Shown here: positions 12,575 through 22,593 of the stretch, in pieces | Layout: each line of letters opens with the position of its first letter | How positions within the stretch are numbered: the stretch's first letter is position 1 | Assembly (NCBI GenBank): GCA_029945375.1 | Contig: CM057063.1 | Span: 496,001-560,000, forward strand | Direction of reading: 5' to 3' | Source: Agaricus subrufescens | Taxonomy: Eukaryota; Basidiomycota; Agaricomycetes; Agaricales; Agaricaceae | DNA length: 64,000 bases | The notes under the pieces: generated by a model | Database searches by the model: none | Seen by the model: the letters and a program-made list of their open reading frames with translations, nothing else | What the model was told of the DNA's origin: nothing | Made by a program: the position numbers and the translations under genes

Positions 12575-13819
12575 TCACATCTGCCCTCCTGATCCTCCAG
12601 GGCTTCCTCCATACCTCAACCCCGACTGCCTTGCCCGGTCCCCATAATCCATGTGCTGATCTGACCTATCCACTCCATATCGACCCTGACAACCTTCTCC
12701 CTCCAAGTGCACACTCGTATTCAGGCGCATCGCATCCACCATATTCCACATCTCTCTCATCTGTTCCTCCGCTGCTCTCCTTGCTCTCTCTTGCACTTCA
12801 GTATTCCTCTCCATCACATCCAAGTTTTCCCAACATATCTCCAGGCTCTGTCTTTTCAAATCATTGGCCTCCTCCAAGGCCTTCTGAGCTTTTGCATTTT
12901 CATCCACACTTCTCACTGTCTCAATCCGCAGCCTCTTCAATTCTGATGCTACACCATCCACGGAATATTTCTGGACTTCCACATTTGGTTGCAGATTGGA
13001 AAGGGATCAGGGATGCATGGGGGAATGGCACAGAATCTCCTGATGTGGAATCTCCTTTCTGGGACTTGAAGCAGGGGATGATGACGATTCCAGGAGGAAT
13101 AGCTTATCTTTTTGAGTTGGCCTTGGGGCCACAGGCAGTTTTTTATTGTAGGGGGCAGCGGGAGTGGTAGGGGCGGTGGCGGAACTGTCATTGGGTGTTC
13201 CGCTGGTCAGTAGTTGGCCAGTGATGAGGTGGTATATGTGCCTGGCAGGTACAGGGGTGGATGTGGCAGTTTCTTTCTCTTTCCTCTTCTTGGATGCAGC
13301 GGGACCCTGTGAAGAGTGCGGACATTTCTTCTGCTGTTTAGAACACTTGGCACAAGCAGTACCAGCAGTATTGGACCAGCACATGAGGCTCCAGTTGGCG
13401 CATGTCTCACATTTCATCGAATATACATGGGCCCTGGCCTGCAGAACCATCTGTAAGTTGATCTCCACAATCGGAACTAGTTTGCACACTGGGGGAACCT
13501 TGATGCTCACCCATTCCAACTCATCTGCCTTTCTGCCACTCTGCTTTGTTGCCTGGGTCGTCTTCACACCTGCAGCCATTTCCTTTGCTTTCACCTTCAT
13601 CGTTGGAATCTCTACCACTTCCTCAGTACCCTTTCCTCCCTTGTCAGAACCAGACTTCTCGACTTCTATGTCCTCCCCCTCCACATCAACATCCATTGGA
13701 TCTCCCACAACATTTTTCTCCTTTGCAGCTTCAGTGTCCTGCTTTGTGGCCCATGTGGCCAACTCGGCAGCGGACATTTTGTTGAAATCAGGGGTGGTGT
13801 TGGTGGTTGGCTGGGACAT
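12575..13819 (-). pseudogene. Antisense Zn2Cys6-like ORF of family A (copy A2)
   Basis: Opposite in strand to gag-pol, between the chromodomain and the 3' LTR. From ATG at 13819 it reads 414 codons to 12575 with one in-frame TGA near 13007. Order: acidic/basic N-terminus beginning MSQPTT, a cysteine cluster CETC-X6-C-X8-CAKC-X6-C (all six Cys present), a Pro/Ser-rich middle, and a helical, Glu/Arg-rich coiled-coil-like C-terminus ending GGSGGQM. The spacing CX2CX6CX8CX2CX6C is that of fungal binuclear zinc clusters, suggesting a DNA-binding role (inference). A TATAAGAAGG motif lies about 50 bp upstream of the ATG. Homologues: 17113-18329 and 61170-62403. Confidence 0.75.
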
Positions 13820-14054
13820 GGTGGGAAGGATGGGGAACTCAAATCGTTCCAAGTCCCTTCTTATAAGCATCCCAACACGTTTCATTTCTGGATCTACCGC
13901 TCATCATCACAATGTGCTTTTAATTTCCGTCACCTCATTCTATGCCATGCTGCCCTTAAGGTTGGGATCCGCAGCTTCTATTTTTGCTACTGACAAAGTT
14001 CTATTTTTATTTGGGGCACATTCCCTTATTGATGTGGCCTCAAGGCTCAGCCTT

Positions 14055-14067
14055 AAGGGGAGGATAC
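14055..14067 (+). other. Polypurine tract of family A
   Basis: AAGGGGAGGATAC lies directly before the LTR start, the position of a plus-strand priming site. The same tract precedes the LTR at 18580, and its complement borders the LTR at 60920. Confidence 0.8.
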
Positions 14068-14711
14068 TGTTATATTCTGTTTCCAGAACTTTCCAATCAT
14101 TCCTGACATTTCCTTTTCTATCTCAAACATTCCATTCCCATTTCCAGTACATTCCAAGGAATCCTGCTGTCAAGTTTCCTTTTGATGGGATCCACTCGGG
14201 ACCATTGTCTTTTGGGTTCCTTTAATTGGTAAGTCCACTTCCTGGAACCAGTAGTGGTTGGCCGGTTATGCTGTAGTTCCTTTCTGGGACTACGGTTGCG
14301 CTCCCACAGTTGCTCTACAACCAATGCAACGAGGCCATAACTTTCCAATGGCCAACATGATGGTATTCCAGATTGGTACTCATTCCCATTGCAATGTAAC
14401 ATCTATTTCTTATTCTGATTTCTTATTCCTTAATCCAGAACTTTCCTATTCCGCTTCTTACTCCTATGTATAATCATATATAAGTTTCCGATTCCTGTAT
14501 CTATTCCTCAGTCTGAAATCAACTTAGATTTTATTCCCTCTCGATTCCTATCTTTCTGCTAAGCATTCTGCAACTCACATTCTATTCTGCTATCACTCTC
14601 TAGGCATCTGGAACCTGCTGGAAGGCACAGTGTGCCTTTGTGTTGCTGAGGCCAATGCCTATCCCTCAATCAGAACTGCCTAGTTCTGACTCTGCAGTCA
14701 TAGTCTTAACA
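14068..14711 (+). mobile_element. Complete family A LTR (644 bp), shared by A2 and A4
   Basis: TGTTATATTC to TCTTAACA. It is the 3' LTR of A2 (preceded by the polypurine tract) and at the same time the only LTR at the 5' side of the deleted copy A4. It includes a TATATAAG box near 14478. The U3 start holds AGAACTTTCC-type inverted GAA/TTC motifs. Confidence 0.9.
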
Positions 14712-16238
14712 GTGCCTCATCCCTCACAACCCCTGTGTTCTGTGCCAATACTATCATTGATCTTTCACAACTCTATTCTGACATCCTTTCTGCACTTTTT
14801 GAAGATCCCATTGCTGCACAGCACCTCATGTCACCCCAAGGGAGATGGTCTCTCACTTCTGATGGCTTCCTTAGGCTTGATGACCAGATCTATGTTCCTG
14901 ATGCTAACACTGTACAACTTTGCATCATGCAATACCACCACAACCATATCCTGGCCAGCCACTTTGGTCAGAATAAGACTCTGGAGTTAATCTGAAGGAG
15001 TTATACATGGCCTGGAATCTGCAACTTTGTCAAGCACTTCTACAAGAGTTGTGTTACTTGCATGTGATCCAAGCCTCAACGGCACTAACCCTATGGGACT
15101 CTCAAGCAGCTTCCAATCCCGGAATGTCCCTGGCACTCTATCTCTATGGACTTTATTGACAAACTTCTGCAATCCTCTGAATTTGATAGCATTCTAGTTA
15201 TCGTGGACCACCTCACAAAACAAGCCATTTTCATTCCGACATACGATACCATTAATTCCACTGAACTTGCTCAACTCTTTGTTATTCACATATTCTCCAA
15301 GCACGGTGTCCCATCTCATGTTACTTCTGATTGTGGTTCCGAGTTTGTATCCCATTTCTTCTGCTCTCTTGGCCAAGCACTCAACATGAAACTCCATTTC
15401 ACTTCCAGATATCATCCCAAAGGTGACAGTCAAATGGAACAGATGAATCAAACTCTGGAACAGTACCTTTGCATCTACTGTAACTATCAGCAAGACAACT
15501 GGTCAGAACTCCTTCTGCTTGCAGAATTCATGTTCAATAATACTCCCAGTGCTACTATTGGTATCTCACCTTTCTTTGCAAATAAAGGCTATCACCCATC
15601 CCTCACTATCCATTCTGAATGCAACCTTGCATCCTCACAAGCTTGGGAATTTGCTATTGATCTTGATGAACTTCACACTACACTCAAATCCAAAATTGCA
15701 TCTGCTCAACAACACTACCAGGTGTCTGCTGACGCTCATCAGTTACCAGCACCTGACTTCAGAATTGGCCAAAGAGTATTTGTCAAGGCAAAGTATTTCC
15801 ACACTACCTGACCATTGAAGAAGCTTTCTGAAAAGTATCTTGGTCCCTACAAAATTATTGCTCAGGCCAGAACCCATTCCTTCACTATCCGACTTCCAGA
15901 TTCTATGCATGCTGTCCATCCAGTATTCCATGTCTCCATGCTTGAACCTGCAACTACCAATCAGATTCCAGAACCCATCCAACCTCCTCCAGATCACATC
16001 GATGCTGAAGGTGAACCAGAATATGAAATATCTTGCATCATCAACTCCAAGATCGATTGTCAGAGGGTGTGCAAGTTATTGTATAAGATATTGTGTGTAT
16101 AAGGTATTGTGGATGGGCTATGAGGATACCAATGAGGAATTCTCCTGGCTTCCTGCAATGGAACTCAGTCACACTATGGAATTGGTTTCTGATTTTCACA
16201 CTGCTTATCCTGCTAAGCCTAGTCCTCTTCCACTCTAG
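14712..16238 (+). pseudogene. Family A integrase and chromodomain (5'-deleted copy A4)
   Basis: Directly after the LTR the sequence enters pol at the integrase N-terminus (homologous to A2 from about 10868), so gag, protease, RT and RNase H are deleted. Integrase core (DFIDK about 15151, TSDCGSEF about 15327) and a chromodomain (about 16015-16200) are recognisable. Stops at about 14994 and 15063 are former CGA codons. A 14-nt local duplication near 16085-16105 (TATAAGRTATTGTG twice) shifts the chromodomain frame. Confidence 0.82.
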
Positions 16239-16358
16239 TTCTTTCTGCTACTTTCTTTCTGATTTCTATTTCCTTTCTGATTATCTCCAGTTTCTCTCAT
16301 TCACTCTATCTTATCATTCCATATTTCCTTCAAGTCAATCCATTGCAATTCAATTAGG

Positions 16359-17023
16359 TGTAAGTGTAGAAAAGTGACAAGTCACAAAACTTGTCCCATC
16401 ACAGGTTAATGTCGAGGTTCAACCCTCCAAGTAGCAAAGACTACACCTGACATGTTCCCTTGAATGACGAGGAGGTTCTAGTTATATGCACCCCATGGAT
16501 TATCACTAGGGCAACATAATGTAATAATTCATGAACCTGTAAAAGCTACCTAAGGAGAATTCCTCACTTGGGAAAAGCGTACAGGGCCCTCTGTTAACAT
16601 TATGACCCTTGACAATAGTGACATCATCTACTGACAACAGGGCAGTTAAGATAGGTGAAGCCTAACATGACCCCTGAGGGAGTATACTGTCTATAAAAAG
16701 ACAAAGACAATCAATGTTTGTACCTATGGACACTTTTATTATCTGTTTACACTTTTATTATCTGTTTGGTTTTGTCCATTTCCCATGTCACTGTATTATT
16801 AGATAATTACATGTACTCAGGAACATCTTCTATTTACCTAGGGTAGTTATAATTAGAAGGCCCATAAAGGTATAAGTAGAGTACTGTGTATTTAAGAGAC
16901 TTCACCAAAGTTCTCTTAGGTTCTGCCTAAAGAATTGAGACTGTCTTTCACCCAACTCAAGTGTGACTAAGTCCTGCTTAGTAAGGCTGTCCTGTGACCA
17001 CACCAGTCATGGTAGCCCTAACA
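16359..17023 (+). mobile_element. Family E solo LTR with 5-bp TSD
   Basis: A 665-bp insertion starting TGTAAGTGTAG and ending GCCCTAACA, flanked by TTAGG on both sides (16354-16358 and 17024-17028). It interrupts the A4 segment between the chromodomain and the antisense ORF. It has TATA-like sequences (CTATAAAAAG, GTATAAGTAG) in plus orientation and a local tandem duplication of a CACTTTTATTATCTGTTT unit (about 16729-16769). No internal region is present. Whether it is Copia or Gypsy cannot be told. Confidence 0.9.
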
Positions 17024-17112
17024 TTAGGGAACCACAATACATCCTCAAGATAGTGCTACAATTCAAAGTTCAAGAAAATGAAAATACAGCTGAAGGAGGC
17101 ACCAGAACCCAT

Positions 17113-18329
17113 TCACATCTGCCCTCCTGATCCTCCAGGGCTTCCGCCATACCTTGACCCCAATTCCCTGGCCCTGTCTCTGTAATCTATCCACCTTTCT
17201 GGCCTCTCTGCCCCATACTGACCCCAGCGACCCTCACCTTCCTGATGTGTGTCCATGTTCAGGCACATTGCATCCACCAGGCCCCTCATCTCCTGCATCT
17301 GCTCTTCCACTGCTCTTCTTGCCCTCTCCTGTGCTTCTGTGTTCCGCTCCAAGGCCTCCACGTTCTCCTGATGTGTTTCCAAACTCTGCCTCTTCAAGGC
17401 ATTCACTTCCTCAATTGCCTTCCAGGCCCTTGCACTCTCATCTGCACTCTGTGCTGTCTCAATCCTCAACTTTTCAATTCCAATACAACCCCATTGACAG
17501 AATATTTCTCAACTGCAACATTGGGTTGTGGGCTGGATAGTGAACATTGGTGGGTGGGGGAATGGTGGGGGACCTCCTTTTTAGGACTTGGGGTGGGCAA
17601 TGGTGACAATTCTGAGAGGAATAGTCGCATCTTAGCAGTTGGCCTTGGGGCCACAGGCAGTTTCTTGTTGAGGGGGATAGTGGTGGTGAGGGGAGCAGGA
17701 ACTGAGACAGAACTATTTTCCAGAGTTCTGCTAGTCAGTAGCTGGCCAGTCAAAGGGTGATAGACATGCTTATCAGGCACAGGGGCGGTTCCAGCAGTTT
17801 CCTTCTCCTTCTGCCTTTGTGCAGCAGGACCCTGTGAGGAATGTGTGCACCCCTTCCACTGTTTTGAGCATTCCACATAGGCAGTTCCAGCTGTATGGGT
17901 CCAGCATACCAGACTCCTGTGGGCACATGAGCTATGTTTCATTGCATATACATGGGCCCCAGGCTGTGGAACTGTTTGTGAATCGATCTCAATGACCAGA
18001 ATGAGTTTGCGCACTAGAGGGACCTTGATACTTGCCTTTTCCGATTCATCCACTTTCCCCCTGCTTTTCTTCAACCCTCTCATCGTCCTCACACCCACTG
18101 TTGTTTCCTTTGCTTTCAGAACCCTCTCCATCTCCATGACCTCAGTCACCTCATCATTGGATTCCTGCCTTCTGATATTGACCTCTCCTTCCACAGTGAT
18201 GTCCATCAGATCTCCCACAGCATTCTTCTCCTTTGCAGCTTCAGCATCCTGCTTTGCCACCCATGTGGCAAACTTGGCAGTGGACATTTTGTTGAAATTG
18301 GAGGTAGTGTTGGTGGTTGGCTGGGACAT
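17113..18329 (-). pseudogene. Antisense Zn2Cys6-like ORF of family A (copy A4)
   Basis: Homologue of the antisense ORF at 12575-13819, from ATG 18329. It reads through to 17466 where a 1-nt deletion shifts the frame; the coiled-coil C-terminus then continues to 17113. The cysteine cluster has lost its first Cys (HSSC) and a later one (C to Y), so it can no longer bind two zinc ions in the usual way. A TATAAG motif lies about 50 bp upstream of the start. Confidence 0.75.
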
Positions 18330-18579
18330 TGTGGGAAGGATGGGGGAACTTGAGTTTATCCCAAGTCCCTTCTTATAAGTGTCCCAACAGGTTTCATTTC
18401 CAGATCTACTGCTAGTCATTGCAATACACTTTTAATTTCTGTTGCCTCATTCTGTGCCATGCTGCCTTTAAGGTTGGGATCCTCAGCTTCTATTTTTGCT
18501 CCTGATGAAGTTCTATTTTTATTTGGGGTGCATTCCCTTGTTGATGTGGCCTCAAGGCTCAGCCTTAAGGGGAGGATAC

Positions 18580-19224
18580 TGTTATATTCCATTTCCAGAA
18601 CTTTCCAATCATTCCTAACATTTCCTTTTCTATCTAGAACATTCCATTTCCATTTCTGGTACATTCTATGGAATCTCACTGTCAAGTTTCCTTTCAATGG
18701 GATCTGCTTGGAACTGCTGTCTTTTAGGTTCCTCCAATTGGTAAGTCTGCTTCCTGGAACTAGTAGTAGTTGGCTGGTTATGCTGTAGTTCCTTTCTGGG
18801 ACTATGGTTGCACTCCCACAGTCACTCTATGACCAACACAATGTGGGCCATAACTTTCCAATGGCCAATGTGACTGTATCCAGATTGGTACTCATTCCTA
18901 TTGTGATGCAACTGCTATATTTCTATTCCAATTCCTATTTTTATTATCCAGAACTATTCTTTTTCCATATTCTACTCCTGTATACCTTTGTATATAAGTT
19001 CCGCATTTCTGTAACTATTCTTTAGTCTGAAATCGACTTAGATTTATTCCCTCTCAATTCCTATGTTTCTGCTAAGTGTTCCACAACTTGCATTCTATTC
19101 TGCTATCACTCTCTAGGCATCCAGAACCCACTGGAGGGCACAGTGCACCTTTGCATCACTAAGGCCAATGCCTATCCCTCAATTGGAACCATCTAGTTCC
19201 AACTCTGCAGTCATAGTCTTAACA
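18580..19224 (+). mobile_element. Complete family A LTR (645 bp), 3' end of array
   Basis: TGTTATATTC to TCTTAACA, preceded by the polypurine tract at 18567-18579. It closes copy A4 and the tandem array. Its downstream flank TCCCA has no partner in the window because the array's left end lies outside. Confidence 0.9.
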
Positions 19225-19376
19225 TCCCAAATCCAACCCCACTCCCTGTTTTCACCCAACCCATGGATGAAGATTCTAACAAATAAAACACACCACCTGG
19301 ACTCTTTAAAGTCAGAAACATCCACAACCTGGACTCCATTGAAGAAGTCCATTGCTTTGTTGAGTACATGTGCTCT
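19225..19376. other. Unassigned 152 bp between array and B LTR
   Basis: Matches neither the family A LTR nor the family B LTR. No convincing coding region or repeat was seen. It may be original target sequence or the remains of another element. Confidence 0.5.
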
Positions 19377-19761
19377 ATCAGTGGAGGATTAGTCTTGAGT
19401 ATTCCTGGTTTAGGGTCCAGGGTTTGGGCATTGTTAGCCAATGAGAAGTGGGCTATTAGACAAGTGTGATGTTTGGTTGAGGAGACTGAATAGTCAAGAC
19501 TGTTGATTGGTGGAGAAAGATGAGTTGAGGAGGCAATACCCATTCAGTGCTGGATATAGACATAGTTATTTGTTTCATATTTTGTTTATTTTGTCTCAGT
19601 TTTTTATTGTGTATTGTATATAGTTGCCAGTCAAGGACAAGGTTTAGAATTAAATCTTTGCCCAAGTGCTGTGTGAGTGAAATTGAGTTTGGTTAAACTT
19701 TGCAGTGTTCTAAGCATTTCTTAAGTTCTTTCTCAACTCAGAAGGTCTTGTGTTCTGCTCA

Positions 19762-20442
19762 CATGGTGGGCAAAGGGCTGTCAAGTCTGGGCAGTCAAAT
19801 GGGTTGTCAAGAGGGCTGTCAAGTGACTGGCCCACCACCTGTCAAATCAGATGCGCCTGCCCCTGTATATGTATTAGGATATTGCTCTAATAATAATGAA
19901 TGATCAATGACCCTGGATACATATTTCCCATGATTAGCCCTACTCGGAACCGGCACAGTAAGCAAATTATTCACCCCTTACAATGGCCAAGGCCAAGTCT
20001 CGGAAGTCCATTGTTTGCAGTCTACCTTCATTGATTCTGCAGGCGAGACTGTTTCCGGAAAATTGGTTTCTCGTAACATCCGGATCAGTCACTGCCAAAA
20101 GGATGAAGCCAATACCAAGTTGAAGAGACTCTTGAAACTTCCCCTCGAGAAATTGCATAAGCTGAGGATTAACTTGAAATTCCTCGGCAGGGTTTAGTGG
20201 ATCATTGCGTGCATTTTCTTGAGGATCCATAGTTCTAGTAGACGTCAAGGCAGTGTGAGCGTGAGCCAAGTGAGCAACCAAACTGGGATTCTACTCTAAC
20301 AGGAGGTACTTTAGTTTAATTATAGTTGCATGGACGATGATCATTGATTAGATCAAAAATTTCCGAGCGAGGGGCAGTCACTTGACAGCCCATTTGACAA
20401 CCCATTTGACTGCCCAGACTTGACAGCCCTTTGCCCGCCGTG
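19762..20442. mobile_element. 681-bp MITE with ~68-bp inverted repeats, 3-bp TSD
   Basis: Starts CATGGTGGGCAAAGGGCTG and ends with the inverse, CAGCCCTTTGCCCGCCGTG. The inverted repeats extend about 68 bp with few mismatches and contain repeated TGTCAAG motifs. TCA is duplicated on both sides (19759-19761 and 20443-20445), and the B LTR reads through when the insert is removed. CAC-type ends and a 3-bp TSD fit a non-autonomous CACTA-like or KDZ-like DNA transposon; the superfamily is an inference. Confidence 0.88.
19967..20230 (-). CDS. Small ORF inside the MITE (87 aa), possibly captured
   Basis: An ATG at 20230 opens an 87-aa frame starting MDPQENARNDPLNP and ending ALAIVRGE. It lies between the terminal repeats and keeps CpG-containing codons. 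I do not recognise a domain. It could be a captured piece of a host gene or the remnant of a transposase; the open frame may continue into unrecognised exons. Confidence 0.35.
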   Translation of the reverse strand: MDPQENARNDPLNPAEEFQVNPQLMQFLEGKFQESLQLGIGFILLAVTDPDVTRNQFSGNSLACRINEGRLQTMDFRDLALAIVRGE

Positions 20443-20896
20443 TCAAGAGAGTATCTTCACTGGTCTAATAGGATCACAATAGTATTTGGTGCTAGCTCAA
20501 CTTGTCTTTGCAGTCTGTCTCAAAGCACAAATGCAGGTCAAGACTTTTCAAGTTTGTTGAGACATCACTAGGGCAGACTCACTACCCCTCCTAGATAGTT
20601 GTCTAACCTATCTTATTGAGGACAGTTGTAGCAAGCTTAGCCACTTGTCATGAAGGTTTTAATCAAAATGGCATAGGTCTGGAAGAGGTTTCTATTCAGT
20701 CAAGACTTGTTTCACATTTCTATTCTATCCCTATTTTCATTTAATATTTAATCAAGACTGGTACTTTCACTTTCATTCTGACTTATTGTCCCCACAAACT
20801 GCACTCAAAGCTCAGTGTATTTCAAAGGGTTGCATTCACATTCAATTTTATATTTTATATTTTATTTTCCACATTTACACTGATCTAATCTCTTCA

Positions 20897-20934
20897 ATAC
20901 CTTAAAGTCATAACAGTTGCAACCTAAATGTAAA
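20897..20934 (-). pseudogene. Tiny transposase exon remnant beside LINE-1
   Basis: On the minus strand this follows the 3' splice site-like TTTACATTTAG of the transposase intron whose 5' half lies at 44535 onward. LINE-1 inserted within this intron, and the 14-bp TSD AACCTAAATGTAAA is at 20921-20934 and 44521-44534. Coding is degenerate. Confidence 0.45.
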
Positions 20935-21028
20935 ACATTCCTCTTTTGCCTCTTACTTTCATCATCCCGGTGGAAAAAGTAGCGTATTATTGGAATACAC
21001 TGTGTTTCTTCAGCCCACAAGCCATGCC

Positions 21029-21158
21029 ATGAGCGACCCATTCGTCCCAGACTCCCAGCCCTCCCTCCCGATATGCCTGACATACGGGTACGCCGATCCA
21101 AACGAGTGGCAGCCAAAGTGGCCAAACAAGCCATCAGAGCCCAAATGCGGGACCTCGC
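21029..21158 (+). pseudogene. LINE-1 ORF1, first segment
   Basis: ATG at 21029 (MSDPFVPDSQPSLP). After a small frame change the other frame (ATG 21073, basic RRSKRVAAKVAKQ) reads into the insertion point at 21158 and continues at 35467 as LAEHGFNPK. LINE-2 has the equivalent N-terminus at 56631. The family C element cuts the codons, leaving TCGC on both sides. Confidence 0.75.
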
Positions 21159-22509
21159 TGATACGGCCCGCGCCGTTTTACGCGTAGAAATGTACTAGCT
21201 AGTATTTACAAGGGTATAACACCCACTAGCCAAGGTGCAGGGTCAGAACCTAACCATCTCTCGACACCTCAATAGTATCTCTCGTAGTCTGATAAATCCG
21301 CCTTGACTCTTATACGGGAAAACTGTACCGTGTAAGGCAAATATAGTCACTAGCTACCAGGAATGATCCGAGTAGAGGCATTAGATCTGGTGGTGACAAC
21401 TAATTAGGCCGAAATACGACGATGACGCTCTAACTACCTAGACGAAACGTCGATTTATGCTTAGCGAAACTACAGATCACTCCTCCAGAGATATACTATT
21501 CGAAGCAGTTGACCCGCAGAAGACATCGGCTCGGACAGGGAACGGCTATCACGCAAACTAGCGAGCTGAAATCCCATCAGATTATCGTGGACCCACTAGC
21601 TAGCCGGACATATCACCGATTAGGATTCTCATCACATATCGATAACGAATCTGAACGGATAGAACGTTCAGCCAAGCGGCCTTCGGCATTCTGAAACCTG
21701 ACAACGTACCCATGTGGATGCCAGGGGTAGCACAATGGGGACTAGCTACCATTGTTAGTTGGAAGGGGTAAGGTGCTAAGCGACGTCAGGCAGCACCTGC
21801 TCCAACCATGATGATTGGTGCGGATAGGATCTATCCGTACCCTCAGCCCAGTCCATATGATACCCTTAGTAATAGTAGAACTACTTTGTTAATATTTGTA
21901 CGCATAATGTGAATATAAAAACCCTCTAGCTAGCGTCAAGAAAGGCAAGCAATCTCCGGCCCACGTCTAGCTTTGAGGATCGTGATTTGTAAAGTAGCGA
22001 TCTAATAAGTGAATAACAACTAGCTTGCGAGAGAGCTTCTAGAAAAACTCAGACTAGTTCAGCAGTTCACGTCGGAGACGCTACCCGTTCAGAGAATTCA
22101 CTAGGTTGACAGTGATACGATAGTTTAAGAGACTAGCTAGGCTACCATCGCACGCTTATATCCAGCAGAGGTGTAAGTCGGTGCTAGTTTGAGTTGTAAT
22201 TGCGGAGTCGGTGGATAACTGGCGAGTTAGATCATCGCAGCTCCTCATTAAACGTCATTGGTGCGACTTAGTTTGGCTACAACGCAGTAGCTAGAGTTCA
22301 AAGTTCACGTAGCCCTTCGGCCCGTTCGTAGCTAGAACAAGTTTGAGGATTCTTTTATTTGGAATTCCTTCTTTATTAACTTTAACTTCGAAATAACCTT
22401 TTCTCTTGAACATCTCCCCACGAACTTGCATTTACGAGTACTAGTTAGTGAAGTGTGGTGTGTTTATTAAACTAGCTACACCCTTAACGTTTCATTTACT
22501 ACCTCTACA
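21159..22509 (+). repeat. Family C 5' LTR
   Basis: TGATACGGCCCG to CCTCTACA, 1,351 bp. A TATA box (21914-21920) places transcription start near 21945. The terminus holds CGG-N6-CCG. CTAG occurs about 23 times, far above chance. A differs from C of the 3' LTR at 21487/34444. Confidence 0.95.
21914..21920 (+). promoter_or_regulatory. TATA box of family C LTR
   Basis: TATAAAA about 755 bp into the LTR, conserved at the same place in the 3' LTR (34871) and the solo LTR. ATG triplets occur before it but I see none for about 1.2 kb after it, which supports this as the core promoter. Confidence 0.7.
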
Positions 22510-22511
22510 TC

Positions 22512-22528
22512 TGGAGCCCACCGCGAGG
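22512..22528 (+). other. Primer binding site of family C
   Basis: TGGAGCCCACCGCGAGG begins 2 nt after the LTR end. A TGG start and this position are typical of a site complementary to a tRNA 3' end (CCA). The tRNA cannot be named without the genome's tRNA set. Confidence 0.75.
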
Positions 22529-22593
22529 GGAGTTTCAGTGTAAAGGTTTTATTCGATATTTCATATCCTTTTACTTCTACTTCTTCAAGGCAC

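Larger units (their letters stand above)
19377..20896 (+). mobile_element. Family B LTR, 5'-truncated, carrying a MITE
   Basis: Aligns with 47510-48362 of the complete B LTR and ends TCTCTTCA. The first third of the LTR is missing. A 681-bp MITE sits inside (19762-20442). The right flank (from 20897) is decayed transposase sequence that continues beyond LINE-1 at 44521. Confidence 0.85.

Noticed and set aside
12631..14225. Sense-strand ORFs opposite the family A antisense ORF (12631-13170, 13164-14225)
   Set aside because: Their translations show no motif, while the minus-strand frame is conserved across three copies with a cysteine cluster; these are shadows.
21509..21694. 61-aa ORF repeated in each family C LTR (21509, 34466, 42843)
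   Set aside because: Starts at TTG, lies upstream of the TATA box, and recurs only because the LTRs are copies.
22512..22528. Naming the primer tRNA
   Set aside because: The position is convincing but the tRNA species cannot be decided without the host tRNA genes.
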